This document shows positions 51,901-62,500 of a stretch of DNA of 64,000 bases, in pieces. Positions within the stretch are counted from its first letter, which is position 1, and each line of letters opens with the position of its first letter. The notes under the pieces were generated by a model. That model saw only the letters and a list, made by a program, of their open reading frames with translations, made no database searches and had not been told where the DNA came from. The stretch comes from Arcobacter suis CECT 7833 (lineage in GTDB: Bacteria > Campylobacterota > Campylobacteria > Campylobacterales > Arcobacteraceae), in contig NZ_CP032100.1 in assembly GCF_003544815.1 (NCBI RefSeq), forward strand, positions 2,046,001 to 2,110,000, in the 5' to 3' direction. A program made the translations under genes and the position numbers.

Positions 51901-53345
51901 ACCGGTTCTTTTCCTTCTTTTGCCATTGGCTCAATAACTTGATCTAATACTTCATATGTGATATTAAAGAATTTTTGTTTTTTTTCTAAGTTTTCTAATT
52001 TATAATCTTTTACATTTAAAAAAGTATCTTCAATATATTCTTGAATATAATCCATATCATCATTTAACCATTTTGAATAGTGTTGAGATGATTTTAAATA
52101 ATTATTAATATCTTCTTCTTTTAATATTTTCCCATGTTTAAGGTCAAGTGCAATCATTTGTCCTGATTGTAATCTTCCTCTTTCTAAAATATTATCATCT
52201 TCGATTTCTAGTGTTCCATACTCAGATGTAATATATAATTTATCATCTTTTGTAATAACATATTTAGAAGGTCTTAATCCATTTCTGTCAATTAAACATC
52301 CAATATGTCTTCCATCTGTTAAAGAAACAGCAGCTGGTCCATCCCATGCTTCCATTGCAGTTGCAGTGTATTCATAAAATGCTCTTAAATTAGAATCCAT
52401 ATGTGGAGCATTTTGCCAAGGTGCAGGAATTAAAGATCTTGCAGCTTTAAAAAAGTCAACACCATTTGCTAATAAAAATTCAAACATATTGTCTAAAGAA
52501 GTAGAATCTGAACCAATATTTTGTAAAATTGGTAATAATCTTTTCATCTCTGCTTCAGAAAAAATTTCTGATTTTAATTGTTCTGATTTTACTTCTACAT
52601 TAAATCTATTTGCTTCAACAGAGTTAATTTCACCATTATGAGCTATTGCTCTAAATGGTTGTGCTAATCTCCATAAAGGTAAAGTATTTGTTGAAAATCT
52701 TTGGTGAAATAAAGAAAACGATATTTTAAAATCTTCATCTCTTAAATCTATATAAAAATTTTTAATATGCGTAGGCATAATCAGCCCTTTATAGGCTATA
52801 ACTTTTGACGAAAATGTTGGAATATAAAAATCTTTATCATCTATTAATTTGTGTTCACATTCTTTTCTTGTTAAATAAAGCATTGCATCAAATCTTTTTG
52901 ATGACATTAGTGTATTTGGAACAACAAATACCTGTATAATTTGTGGTAAACTTTCTAAAGCTTGTTGTCCTAATGCGTTTGTATCAACAGGAACTGTTCT
53001 TGTAAGTACTACTTTTAAATCATTTATTCCACAGAATTCTGTGAAAACATCTATATTTTTTAAATCTCTTGTAAAAATCATAGCAACAGCATATATTTCT
53101 GGTAAATCAATACCTTTTTCTAAAGCTATTTTTCGCATAAAAGAGTCTGGCATTGATAATAATAAACCTGAACCATCTCCTGTTTTACCATCTGCTGCTA
53201 CTGCACCTCTGTGCATCATTCTTTCGAGTGAAGTTATTGCATCTTCTAAATTTTTATGACTTGGTCGGTTTTTCATATCAGCTACTAAACCAAACCCGCA
53301 ATTATCTTTAAAAGAAGTTAGTAAGTCTAAGTTGCACCCCATCAT
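48906..53345 (-). CDS. gltB: glutamate synthase large subunit
   Basis: 1479 residues. It converts glutamine and 2-oxoglutarate to two glutamates. The N-terminal nucleophile cysteine is at C16 (DNCGFGLVAD), so a 15-residue propeptide must be cleaved. The central part has the FMN-binding synthase domain (GEGGEDSKRFG, GGDGGTGAAPLTS), followed by cysteines for a 3Fe-4S cluster (LGCKILRICHTNKCSVG) and a GXGXG-type beta-helix tail. The start is preceded by AAAGGAAA. The gap of about 200 bp upstream holds a -10 candidate. Confidence 0.97.
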   Translation of the reverse strand: MMGCNLDLLTSFKDNCGFGLVADMKNRPSHKNLEDAITSLERMMHRGAVAADGKTGDGSGLLLSMPDSFMRKIALEKGIDLPEIYAVAMIFTRDLKNIDVFTEFCGINDLKVVLTRTVPVDTNALGQQALESLPQIIQVFVVPNTLMSSKRFDAMLYLTRKECEHKLIDDKDFYIPTFSSKVIAYKGLIMPTHIKNFYIDLRDEDFKISFSLFHQRFSTNTLPLWRLAQPFRAIAHNGEINSVEANRFNVEVKSEQLKSEIFSEAEMKRLLPILQNIGSDSTSLDNMFEFLLANGVDFFKAARSLIPAPWQNAPHMDSNLRAFYEYTATAMEAWDGPAAVSLTDGRHIGCLIDRNGLRPSKYVITKDDKLYITSEYGTLEIEDDNILERGRLQSGQMIALDLKHGKILKEEDINNYLKSSQHYSKWLNDDMDYIQEYIEDTFLNVKDYKLENLEKKQKFFNITYEVLDQVIEPMAKEGKEPVGSMGDDTPLACFSQVSRNFTDLFRQKFAQVTNPPIDPYREKVVMSLETGFGQVHNVLDEKPEYARRLKVTSPILMKEKYDVLYSFGDEKSPRYDAYYKNRVFATTFKSDLKASLEKLASYVVKAVKKDKVSVVILDDRTLNENEKVIPAAMAVGYINQKLLKEEIRHSVSIVVITGEVYDPHMAAVLVAFGCTAIYPYMMYSSTVSFFQREKPTKYEMQKYLKNTQKSVNAGLLKIMSKMGICTIASYRNSGLFDIIGLSDEIVNDCFTGAHSDLAGLDYSDIEEKINKSHHNAFKEENTIFPLDLGGFYKYSNGGEYHDYGPATTKAMHNKNATKKEDLTDFDGLRELVKNRDKKFIRDFFEFNSDRKPIDVSEVESKEIIFKRFASAAMSLGSISPEAHEAMAIAMNTIGGMSNSGEGGEDSKRFGTIRNSKIKQVASGRFGVTPAYLRSAEELQIKVAQGAKPGEGGQLPGHKVTPLIATLRHTVPGVTLISPPPHHDIYSIEDLAQLIFDLKQINPLAKITVKLVSSIGVGTIAAGVAKAYADKIVISGGDGGTGAAPLTSIKHAGNPWEMGLSEAHNALKANKLREFVHVQTDGGLKTGLDVVKAAMLGAESYAFGTASLTLLGCKILRICHTNKCSVGVATQDETLRDHFTGTVERLISYFTFIAEDVRNILASLGYKTIEEIVGRSDLLKVIDDKFAQKFDFQNILRRIDGIDTCQKETNAPFDDNKFEKELLKKVHRTIENPNSPIKISSEISNLNRSFGALISGEIARFYGDKGLPENSISINLNGIAGQSFGAFLSKGMNLHLDGAANDYVGKGMNGGKIIINPAHQGKDFAGAGNTCLYGATGGKLYIRANVGERFAVRNSGAIAVVEGTGDNPCEYMTGGIVVILGNTGINFGAGMTGGLAFVYDPEKTFVDKMNQELIEPVRVDTDDTERERLYLKRLLLDYLHETQSEMAEDILQNFRAEIRNFWMIKPKNMTVLPLDPDKGD

Positions 53346-53452
53346 TTTCCTTTATATTAATCTTTTATATCCCTTGTAAAGTCCGATAATTTACTACAAA
53401 ATTGTTTAAAATATGGTTAAATACCTAAAATACCGAATTCTTATACACTAAA

Positions 53453-53458
53453 ATTATA
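53453..53458 (-). promoter_or_regulatory. candidate gltB -10 box
   Basis: TATAAT on the minus strand about 110 bp upstream of the gltB start, in the 203-bp gap between gltB and the next gene. No good -35 is seen. I see no other feature in this gap. Confidence 0.4.
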
Positions 53459-53548
53459 CTACACTATTTAGTTTTGAAATTTCAATTTTTGTATATTTTT
53501 TATATACTTATTATTTTTTATACAGTATTAAATATTTAAAATAAATTG

Positions 53549-54241
53549 TTAAAATTCAAAAATTACACTATCAACTTTTTTATTTACTTTTTTATACTTT
53601 TCTTTTGAATTAATCGTCCAAGAGATAATTGGTAAATTATTTTTTACACAAAAACTATAAATTGAACTATCTAATAATTTATAATCTAATGAAATAAAAT
53701 CTGGTTTTGTTTTAAAATATTTATACAAAAAAAGAGTTTTATTATATTTTTGAAATTTTTTTGGATTAACTTCAAATATTAATCCTCTTTTTAAACTTGA
53801 TTTATTTTTTTTAAACCAAGTTAAAATCTCTTTTTCAAAGGAACAAATAAAATATTCTCCCTTATAATTATTCAATAAATCACATAAAATATCTTCCAAA
53901 ATTCCAACATTTTTATGTTTTTTAATTTCAATAATTAAAGGTATTTTTCCATCAATCAAAGCTAAAACTTCATCAAATAATGGAATATATTCATCGGTTT
54001 CATAAAGTTTTAACTTTTTCAAAAAAGCATAATCAAACTCTTCAATATTTCCATTTATATTACATAATCTATTTAAAGTTTCATCATGAAAAACAACTAT
54101 TTGGTTATCTTTTGAAATAGTAATATCAAGTTCAATTCCATAACCTTTTTCAACTGCTTTTTGAAAAGCTAACATTGAATTTTCAGGGATTTCCATTCCT
54201 TTATGTAATCCTCGATGAGCTATTAATTTAGTTGTTTTCAA
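53549..54241 (-). CDS. glycerophosphodiester phosphodiesterase
   Basis: 230 residues: AHRGLHKGMEIPENSMLAF and ELDITISKDNQIVVFHDETLNRLCN are the metal and substrate motifs of the GDPD family. It hydrolyses glycerophosphodiesters to glycerol 3-phosphate and an alcohol. No signal peptide, so it is cytoplasmic. The ATG overlaps the EI24-type gene's stop by 14 nt. Confidence 0.95.
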   Translation of the reverse strand: MKTTKLIAHRGLHKGMEIPENSMLAFQKAVEKGYGIELDITISKDNQIVVFHDETLNRLCNINGNIEEFDYAFLKKLKLYETDEYIPLFDEVLALIDGKIPLIIEIKKHKNVGILEDILCDLLNNYKGEYFICSFEKEILTWFKKNKSSLKRGLIFEVNPKKFQKYNKTLFLYKYFKTKPDFISLDYKLLDSSIYSFCVKNNLPIISWTINSKEKYKKVNKKVDSVIFEF

Positions 54242-55010
54242 TTTTATTTAACTCATCAAGTTTTACAAAATAAGCATGTCCTAAATAAATAATATAATAA
54301 ACAGCTGTGAAAAGTGTGGCAAAAGGAATCATAGAAATAAAATATAAAAATAGAGTTCTTAGTCTAAAATTATTCCCCTCTTTTTCATAAATAATTTTAT
54401 ATTGTTCAGCACTTAAAATCGTAGAACTAACATCAAAATTTAGGAGTTTGTGGAAAAAATAATAAAGAGGCAATGCAAAAGCAATAATATTTAAAACAGG
54501 TACAAAATAAACTGGAATTAAAAGTATAATTAAAAGTATCATCATAAAAGCACTTTTTACTAAAACCCAAATAGAAGAAGTAATAGTTCCATAACCATTT
54601 AATTGTAAATGCAAATAATATTTTTTATGTAAAATTCCCAAAATCATTGGTGTTAAAAATCCAATTATAATAATTGTAAAAATAACAGAAGCCTGCAAAA
54701 CAATCACTGTTCCAATAGTATAAAGTAAAAATCCAGCAATCCAAGATGTAAACGAATATTTAAATAAAAATACTATGAAGTAAGTCATCCAAACAAAATA
54801 AAAGGGAGCATTTTCATCAATAACTATTTCTTCTCCATTTTGTGAAGCTTGAGCAATTTCTTGTAAACTTGAGATTCCAAAATCTGCTGCTGCAAAAAAT
54901 AACATATATAAAATAATCATTGATGTAATCAAAGGGATTAAGGCTATTTTTAGCATTGAACTTGAAAAAAAATCTTTTACACTTTTTAGTATAATTTCTA
55001 CTTCATTCAT
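54228..55010 (-). CDS. EI24-domain membrane protein, CysZ-like
   Basis: 260 residues with about six hydrophobic helices and no signal peptide. LPLYYFFHKLLNFDVSSTILSAEQYKIIYEK and PFATLFTAVYYIIYLGHAYFVKL agree with the EI24 domain (CysZ and relatives). The exact substrate is unknown; CysZ is a sulfate transporter. It is downstream of the radical SAM gene by 8 bp. Confidence 0.85.
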   Translation of the reverse strand: MNEVEIILKSVKDFFSSSMLKIALIPLITSMIILYMLFFAAADFGISSLQEIAQASQNGEEIVIDENAPFYFVWMTYFIVFLFKYSFTSWIAGFLLYTIGTVIVLQASVIFTIIIIGFLTPMILGILHKKYYLHLQLNGYGTITSSIWVLVKSAFMMILLIILLIPVYFVPVLNIIAFALPLYYFFHKLLNFDVSSTILSAEQYKIIYEKEGNNFRLRTLFLYFISMIPFATLFTAVYYIIYLGHAYFVKLDELNKIENN

Positions 55011-55018
55011 TTTATCTC

Positions 55019-55876
55019 CTATTTATCAAATCTTGTTCGATATTCACACTTTTGACAAAGTTCTTCAACTAAAATATTGTTTTTAAAACCTTTTTGAATA
55101 TCTTTTACACGTTTTGAATTTAATATATCTTCTATTTGTGTACTATTTGTATTTCCAAGCTTCACACAAGCATTTTGATCTAAACAACATGGAATCACAT
55201 CACCATTTACTAAAATTCCAAAATGTGAATCCAAACCATAGCAAAAACCTGTTTTTGAAACTATCTTATTTTTCAAAGATGGCCAAGAGAAATATTCATC
55301 AAAGTTAAAAAATATTTTTCTAGCGATTCTTATATTTTTTGGTTTTTCTTTATAAATTTCGTCTATATTTATATTTGAATCAAAAGTTTCATTTATTTTA
55401 TCAAAAACTTTTTTGTTAAATTCTTTTGCACTTTTTTCTTCATCTAAATTCCAAATTCTAAAGTTTATAAAATATTCATGGTTTTGTTTTTGAGCAAATT
55501 TTACAAAATCTAAAATTGGATTTAGATACTCTTCAAGGGATTTTTTATGTGAATTTGCATTATAAGAGTTTATTGAAAAATTGATTTGTTTGATTGTGGA
55601 ATTTAATAAAGTCTCATAATGCTTTTCATTTATATTATTTGCTGTTGTTGTTATATTTACTTTTAAATCATGTTTTAGACTGATATTTAAATACTCATTT
55701 AGATTTGATAAGACAAGTGGATCACCAACAATATGATAAGCTAACTCTTTTGTATATGGTTTTAATTGAGCATTTAAATCATCAAATTTTTCTAAACTCA
55801 TCGTTCCATTTGGAAGTATTTTTGGAGGACAAAATGTACATTTTAAATTACAAATATTTGTGATTTCTATATGCAC
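55019..55876 (-). CDS. radical SAM/SPASM protein, start codon uncertain
   Basis: 285 residues from GTG 55876. CNLKCTFCPP is the radical SAM cluster motif (CX3CX2C) and the C-terminal FCYGLDSHFGILVNGDVIPCCLDQN...CQKCEYRTRF is a SPASM-type cluster site. The substrate is unknown; no obvious peptide target nearby. The AAGGAA ribosome site (55899-55905) is about 24 nt from this GTG but 6 nt from ATA at 55892-55894. A start there gives IKKFKKVHIEI, probably the real N-terminus, so an ATA start is possible. Confidence 0.85.
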   Translation of the reverse strand: MHIEITNICNLKCTFCPPKILPNGTMSLEKFDDLNAQLKPYTKELAYHIVGDPLVLSNLNEYLNISLKHDLKVNITTTANNINEKHYETLLNSTIKQINFSINSYNANSHKKSLEEYLNPILDFVKFAQKQNHEYFINFRIWNLDEEKSAKEFNKKVFDKINETFDSNINIDEIYKEKPKNIRIARKIFFNFDEYFSWPSLKNKIVSKTGFCYGLDSHFGILVNGDVIPCCLDQNACVKLGNTNSTQIEDILNSKRVKDIQKGFKNNILVEELCQKCEYRTRFDK

Positions 55877-55970
55877 TTTTTTAAATTTTTTTATAATATT
55901 TCCTTTTTAAATTTTCAAAATTGTATCTAATACTTTATAAAAACTAATCTTAGGCTAACTTTGGTTTAAT

Positions 55971-55976
55971 TATAAT
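55971..55976 (+). promoter_or_regulatory. candidate -10 of the 107-residue gene
   Basis: TATAAT followed by CCC, 27 bases before the ATG at 56003, with a poor -35. The 126-bp gap is divergent, also serving the radical SAM gene. Confidence 0.5.
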
Positions 55977-56002
55977 CCCAACAATAATATTAAGGGCAAA
56001 AT

Positions 56003-56326
56003 ATGGAAATGATTTTAAATGAAAATGATTTAGTTGTTGGAGCTAGATTTGATACAGGAACTATTCAAGATTATATTGATGAAAACAAAACTTATGGTCT
56101 TGTAAGAATTGAAGAATCAACTGCAAACTGGTTTTTATTCAACAAAGATGAAAGTGAAAATGATTTACAAAAACTATATAAACAAGTGTTAAAAGAAGAA
56201 CATTTCATTCAAAATGATTTTGGCGAAGAGATTGTAGTTTTTAACAAAACTGGAAATAAATCTTTTGAAGATTTCATCAAAAAAATTGATGAATATTTAG
56301 GAGATGAATTAGGAAGTTTTATTTAA
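56003..56326 (+). CDS. conserved small acidic protein of unknown function
   Basis: 107 residues, acidic, with no membrane segment; ATG 56003 has AAGGG upstream. LVVGARFDTGTIQDYIDENKTYGLVRIEES and FLFNKDESENDLQKLYKQV are visible features, and I do not recognise a family. It is a lone plus-strand gene between two minus-strand genes and converges on the chemoreceptor 20 bp away. Confidence 0.75.
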   Translation: MEMILNENDLVVGARFDTGTIQDYIDENKTYGLVRIEESTANWFLFNKDESENDLQKLYKQVLKEEHFIQNDFGEEIVVFNKTGNKSFEDFIKKIDEYLGDELGSFI

Positions 56327-56346
56327 CTTCCTTTCTTCATAAAATT

Positions 56347-58815
56347 TTAAAAATTCTCCCACTCTGCATTATCAGATTTATCTGAAACACTTTTTTTCTT
56401 TTCCCCAGATACATGCTTATGTACAACTGAATTTGTTTTTATATTCGTAGAAGATTCACTTTTTTTATTCATTTTTTTTGCTTGTACTTCATTTTTTCCT
56501 ACAAACTCTTTTGCATTTGCATCACTTACAATCAACCTTGCAATTTCATCTGTTATTTCAGCTACATCTTGAGTTTGAGATGCAACAGCTGCATTTTTTT
56601 GCGTTTGTTGGTCTAACTGATTTACAGCATCATTTATTTGTTCTATTCCTGAAAGTTGCTCTTTACTTGACATCTCAATATCTTGAATCAGATTAATTGT
56701 ATTTGTGATATTTTGATTTAACTCTTTGTATCCATTAATCATATTTCCAGCTATTAATTTACCTTGATTTGCTTTTGTAGTAGCATTTTCAACTATAGAT
56801 TTTATCTCTTTAGCTGCTTCTGCTGAACGAGAAGCTAGGTTTCTTACTTCTGCTGCAACTACTGCAAATCCACGTCCAGCTTCACCAGCAGTTGCTGCTT
56901 CAACAGCTGCATTTAAAGAAAGAATATTTGTTTGGAATGCTATTTGATCTATTACACTTATTGCTTCATTTATAGAATTAACTTGCACATTGATTTCATC
57001 CATTGCTTGTGTTGTTTGATTTGCTAATTTTTCCCCATCATTAGCCGATTTCGTTACACTATTTGAATAAGTAGCCATTTTTGCAATATTTTCTGTATTG
57101 TTTCTTATATTAGAAGTTATCTCTTCAATAGCTGCTGCTGTTTCTTCTAAAGAAGCTGCTGCTTCATTTGAGCTTATATTTAATTTATCTACATTTGAAA
57201 GAAGAATATTTGAACTCTCTTCTAAAGTCAATCCATTTGATTTACTTTCAACTAACATATGATTAATTGTATCAGCTAAAGAGTTTAAAGCTTTTGCAAC
57301 AACTCCATGAGGATTATTTATTCTAACAGTAAAATTAACATTTTTATATTCATTTAAAACTTCATCAATAACTATTAAATCATCATTGATTTTTCCAGAA
57401 ATCAAAGTTAACATTTCATTTAAAATATTTTTTAATTCTTCTAAACTCTCATTGTCACTTTTTGCTTCTATTCTATTTTTTAAGTTTCCTTTATTAATTT
57501 CTGAAACAACATTTTTTACATTATTAATTAATTTTTCATCTTGTTCAATTAATTTATTTGTTTTTTCTATATTTGAATTGACAATTTCAGTCATTGTCCC
57601 TATTTCATCGTTGGATTTAACTGAGATTTTTTCAACATTTTTAGTTTCTTTATTAAGATATTTGAAGAAATTTAAAAGACCAACTTCAAAAGTATTTAAA
57701 GGAGCTATTATTTCTTTATTTATAAAAAATGTTACAAATAAAATTATAATAGCTGAAACAATCAATGCAATAAGTAATATTCCAAATATTGTTGAAGTTA
57801 TTTTTTCTGCTGAATTATTTTTCATAATTTCGATATTTTTTTCAATATCATCAGTATAAGCACCTGTTCCAATCATCCATTTCCATTCATCAAAACCTAC
57901 AGCATAACCTATTTTTTCATATAATTTAGTGTCATTTGGTTTTTCAAAATCAAAAGTTACAATTCCTCCGCCTTTTTTAGCAACTTCAATTAAATCTTTT
58001 ATATAATAAACACCCATTTTACTTTTTAAATCAATTAGATTTTTTCCTACAAGTTCAGGTTTTACAGGATGCATTATGTTTACACCAGTATAGTCATAAA
58101 TATAAAAATATCCATCTTTACCAAATCTAAGTTGAGAAATATCTTCTAAAGCTTTTTTTTGTAAAGTTTCCGTTACATTATCAATATATACACCTGTTCC
58201 AATTACCCAATTAAAAGGTTTAAATAGTTTTACATAAGATACTTTTTGTCTTGATGGTTTATCTTTTACAATTTGTTCATAAGGAACTAAACCTTCTCCA
58301 TTTTTAAATGCTTTATCTATAAACTCTTTAACATAAGGTTGAGTATTTTTTGTACCTTCTCTTTCTGGACTAATTGGTAATTTTAATATAGTTGAATTTT
58401 CATCATAAACAAAAAAATAATCTTTATTTTCACCATATCTAACAGCATCAATAGTGTCTAAAATCATTCTTTTTAACTCTGCTTCAGAAACTTTTCCTTT
58501 TTGTTCTTCATATAATCTATTAAGCATAGTAAATAAAAAATCCGTTTGATTTTTTAAATTATCTTTTGCATTTTCTTTAACTTTTTCAGGTAATGATTGA
58601 TTATAAAGATGTACTGCAATATTTTTCGCAAAGTTCGTAAATGCTTTTAACTCTTCATTTGCATTATTATAAGCATTCTGCTTGTACTCTTCAATATTCT
58701 GCTGCGTTAAATTATTTATCTCGTATATTGATTTTAGAGCTATCATTGTAGCAACAAGAATTATAGTAGCTATAACTATAATCAATAATTTACTTTTTAT
58801 TGAAAAGTTTTTCAT
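56347..58815 (-). CDS. methyl-accepting chemotaxis protein with double Cache domain
   Basis: 822 residues. Membrane helices at about 9-29 and 345-367 enclose two periplasmic Cache_2-like units ([16 protein letters not shown] and [16 protein letters not shown]). A HAMP-like region follows, then the signalling hairpin with [40 protein letters not shown]. The last residues are EWENF, like the NWETF tether that recruits CheR/CheB. Ligand unknown. Preceded by its own promoter region near 58816. Confidence 0.93.
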   Translation of the reverse strand: MKNFSIKSKLLIIVIATIILVATMIALKSIYEINNLTQQNIEEYKQNAYNNANEELKAFTNFAKNIAVHLYNQSLPEKVKENAKDNLKNQTDFLFTMLNRLYEEQKGKVSEAELKRMILDTIDAVRYGENKDYFFVYDENSTILKLPISPEREGTKNTQPYVKEFIDKAFKNGEGLVPYEQIVKDKPSRQKVSYVKLFKPFNWVIGTGVYIDNVTETLQKKALEDISQLRFGKDGYFYIYDYTGVNIMHPVKPELVGKNLIDLKSKMGVYYIKDLIEVAKKGGGIVTFDFEKPNDTKLYEKIGYAVGFDEWKWMIGTGAYTDDIEKNIEIMKNNSAEKITSTIFGILLIALIVSAIIILFVTFFINKEIIAPLNTFEVGLLNFFKYLNKETKNVEKISVKSNDEIGTMTEIVNSNIEKTNKLIEQDEKLINNVKNVVSEINKGNLKNRIEAKSDNESLEELKNILNEMLTLISGKINDDLIVIDEVLNEYKNVNFTVRINNPHGVVAKALNSLADTINHMLVESKSNGLTLEESSNILLSNVDKLNISSNEAAASLEETAAAIEEITSNIRNNTENIAKMATYSNSVTKSANDGEKLANQTTQAMDEINVQVNSINEAISVIDQIAFQTNILSLNAAVEAATAGEAGRGFAVVAAEVRNLASRSAEAAKEIKSIVENATTKANQGKLIAGNMINGYKELNQNITNTINLIQDIEMSSKEQLSGIEQINDAVNQLDQQTQKNAAVASQTQDVAEITDEIARLIVSDANAKEFVGKNEVQAKKMNKKSESSTNIKTNSVVHKHVSGEKKKSVSDKSDNAEWENF

Positions 58816-58897
58816 GTGTTTCCTTTTTTTAGGCTTAACTAAGTGTTAACCAAATATTAATAGAATCTTAATTAAATCTTAATTAATAAGATTTACA

Positions 58898-59434
58898 TTA
58901 TTTTAATAAATAAGGTAAACCTCTTTTTAAAGACTCTAATAAATCTTCATTTAAAAAAAACTTTCCATAGTCCTTGTTCAAATTATGAAAACAATAAACA
59001 CAAACATATCTATTTCTTTTTATTATTTCTAAACTAGAATTTAATGATTCTTGTAATTGAATATTATTTCTATAATAGTTATAAATATCTATTAAATCAT
59101 TTTCATTAATTTTTTCTTTTATAAAAACAACTGCATCTTGCATAAACTCTATTACATTTTCAATTTCATCTTTTATATTTAAAAATGCCTCTTTTACATC
59201 TTCAAATCTAATATCAAATTTTGCACCAACTAAAAGTAACTCTTTTAGGTTTTTTAAATCATTTTGTTGAAAATAGTGTTGTAATAATAAATTCAAATAA
59301 TGTTTTTGTATATCCATATCATAATCTTTTATAAATTCTAAAACTTCATTTGCATTTTTTATTTTTTTATTTTCTAATAATTGATTATGTAAAATACCTA
59401 TTTGTCCCATTATTTCATGTAATCTATCACTCAT
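58898..59434 (-). CDS. hypothetical protein
   Basis: 178 residues, helical, with no membrane segment. MSDRLHEIMGQIGILHNQLLEN and VCVYCFHNLNKDYGKFF are the only distinctive parts; CVYC could bind a metal or be structural. I do not recognise a family. It lies upstream of the chemoreceptor in the same orientation, with a gap of 82 bp. Confidence 0.7.
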   Translation of the reverse strand: MSDRLHEIMGQIGILHNQLLENKKIKNANEVLEFIKDYDMDIQKHYLNLLLQHYFQQNDLKNLKELLLVGAKFDIRFEDVKEAFLNIKDEIENVIEFMQDAVVFIKEKINENDLIDIYNYYRNNIQLQESLNSSLEIIKRNRYVCVYCFHNLNKDYGKFFLNEDLLESLKRGLPYLLK

Positions 59435-59529
59435 GAAATTTCCTTTTTGATTAAATTTTTAATTATTGTATCTAAATAATATTATAAAAAAGTATCCACA
59501 AAACAATCCAAAATAATCAAATTTTATAT

Positions 59530-59535
59530 TATAAT
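59530..59535 (+). promoter_or_regulatory. candidate -10 of the sensor kinase gene
   Basis: TATAAT ends 20 bases before the TTG start of the sensor kinase gene, in the 121-bp divergent gap. The leader would be only about 14 nt, with AAGAAGAG as the ribosome site. Confidence 0.45.
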
Positions 59536-59555
59536 CTAAATAAAAAGAAGAGAAA

Positions 59556-62500
59556 TTGAGAAGAATAATAAAGGGAAGTATTTTAATATTCCTAATAATA
59601 AATAATTTTTTATTTGCAAACCAAACAGATGAATTAAAAAAAGTAACTTTACGGCTTGAGTGGAAGCATCAGTTTGAGTTTGCTGGGTTTTATGCTGCTA
59701 TTGAAAAAGGTTATTACAAAGATGTTGGTCTTGAGCTTGAAATAAGAGAGTTTCAAGAAGGTGTTAACATTACTCAAGAAGTCTTAAGTGGAAATGCTAC
59801 TTTTGGAATATCTTCTTCTGCTTTGATTTTAGAAAAACTCAATAAAAAACCTGTTGTTTTAATTGCTTCATATTTTAAGCAAAATGCTCTTGCCCTTGTT
59901 ACTAAACCAAATATTAAAACTCCTGCTGATTTAAAGAATAAAAAGATTATGGCTGTTGATTGGGAAATGGGACATACAAGTTTAGGGGTAATATTAAAAG
60001 ATGCTGGAATTACTTCAAATGATTATACTTTAGTAAACCATGATTTTAAGGTTGACAAGTTTGTAAATGGAGAAGTTGATGCTATGAGTGTATTTATAAC
60101 TTCACAACCTTATGAGCTTGATAAATTAGGAGTAAAGTACAATATTTTAAATCCAGCTAATTTTGGAATTTATTCTTATGATGTTGAGCTTTTTACAAGT
60201 GAAGATGTAATAAATTCTGATATGCAAAAGGTTAAAAACTTTGTTGAAGCTACAAATAAAGGTTGGGAATATGCTTTTAAAAATAAAGAAGAGATAGTTG
60301 AGTTAATTTATAATAAGTATTCAAAAAGAAAAACAAAAGAGTCTTTATTATTTGAAGCTAATCAAACAGAAAAGATATTTAAAACAAATGTATTTAAAAT
60401 AGGAGCAATTGCTCCTGAGTTAATTAAACTAAATGCAGATATGTATACAAATTTAGATTTAGTTGATAAAGATTATGACATTACTACTATATTAAACAAC
60501 TACTATTTTGATATAAACAATAAAATACAAACTATATTAACAAATGAAGAAAAGAACTATATTAAAAACTCTATTATAAAAGTACATAATGAATTAAACT
60601 GGCCACCTTTTAATTATAATATAAATGGAAAAGCAACAGGTTATTCAATAGATTATATGAATCTATTAGCTTTAAAAGTTGGATTAAATGTTGAATATAT
60701 CTCAGGACCAAATTGGAATGATTTTTTAGAACTGATGAAAGATAATAAACTTGATGTTATGTTAAATATTGCAAAGACAGAAGATAGGGAGAAGTATTTA
60801 AATTTTACAACACCTTATTTAAAAGCAGTGGATAGTGTATTTGTAAGAAAAGAAGTAAATAATTTAAAAAGTTTAGATGATTTTAAAGGAAAAACTATAG
60901 CTGTAATAGAAGGTTTTTATGAAGAAGAACTTTTTAAAAAGTATTATCCAGAGATAAGATTATTATTAGTAAAAGATTCATTAGAAGGACTTAAAAAGTT
61001 AGCATTTAAAGAAGTAGATGGGTTTGTAGATAGTTTTGCAGTTGCGAATTATTTTATAGAAAACAATTTTATAATAAATTTAAAACCAGCATTTGAGATA
61101 AAAGACCAAAGATTTAATTTATCAATGGGATTAGCAACAAATAAAGAGAATAAATTATTACAAGAGATTTTAGATAAAGCAAAAAAAGAGATAACAGTAG
61201 AAGAAGAGTTTGAATTAAAAAGAAAATGGATAAATACAAATAATATAGGAGCAAAAAGTACAATACCTTTTAGTGTGGAAGAGGAGGATTATTTATCAAC
61301 AAAAAAAGTAATAACCATGTGTGTAGACCCAGACTGGGAGCCATTTGAAATATTAGATAAAGATGGTAAACATGTGGGAATTGCAGCAGATATTATAAAA
61401 TTAATTACTTCAAAATTAGGGATAGAAATAAAGATTATTCCAACAAAAACATGGGAAGAGAGTATTGAATTTTCCAAAGCAAAGAAGTGTGATATATTAA
61501 GTTTTTTAAATCAAACTCCGCAGAGGGAATCTTGGCTTACTTTTACTAAGCCTATCTTTCAGGACCCTAATGTGATTATAAGTCGAGTAGAAAGTGATGC
61601 TATAGAAGATTTGTCAAAAGTAAAAGCTTCAATTGCTATTCCAAAAGGAACAGCAATGTATGAGAGATTTGAAAAAGATTTCCCTAATCTGATTATTATT
61701 CCTGTAAATTCAGAAAATGAAGCTTTTAAATTTGTAGAAGAAAAAAAAGCTGATTTAACTGTTCGATCTATGATTATTTCAGCATATACAATAAAAGACA
61801 AAGGCTTATTTAATCTAAAAATTATAAATCAACCAAAAAATTATGAAAATTATTTAAGAATGGGAGTAATAAAAGAAGAAGATATTTTAAGAGATATTTT
61901 AAATAAAGCAATTATAACTCTAACTAAAGATGATATTCAAAATATTGTTAATAAATGGGTATCAATCAAATATGAAAAAGTTGAAGATTATACTTACTTA
62001 TGGTTATCAGTATCTCTTATTATAATATTGTTAGTATTCTTTTTATATAGACAATATTTATTAAAACATAATAATAACTTTCTTCAAAATGAGATTTTAA
62101 AAAGAACTCATCAATTGGAAAAATCAAATCAAATTTTAAAAGAAAAAAAAGATGAGTTGGATAAATTAAATTCTTCTCTTGAAGAAAAAATAAAAGATGA
62201 AGTTGAAAAAAATAAACTCTTTCAAGAAAAACTTTTTAAAGCCGATAAATTAGCTTCAATGGGAGAAATGATGAGTAATATTGCTCATCAATGGAGACAA
62301 CCTTTATCTATGATTTCTACAGTTGCAACGGGAACTAAAATACAAAAAGAGTTTGGAACATTGATTGATGAAGAATTAATTCAAAATATGGATTTAATTA
62401 ATAAAAATGCTCAATATCTATCTGAAACTATAAATGATTTTAGAAACTTTATAAAAGGTGATAGAAAAATAAAAACATATGATTTATCTGCTACTATAAA

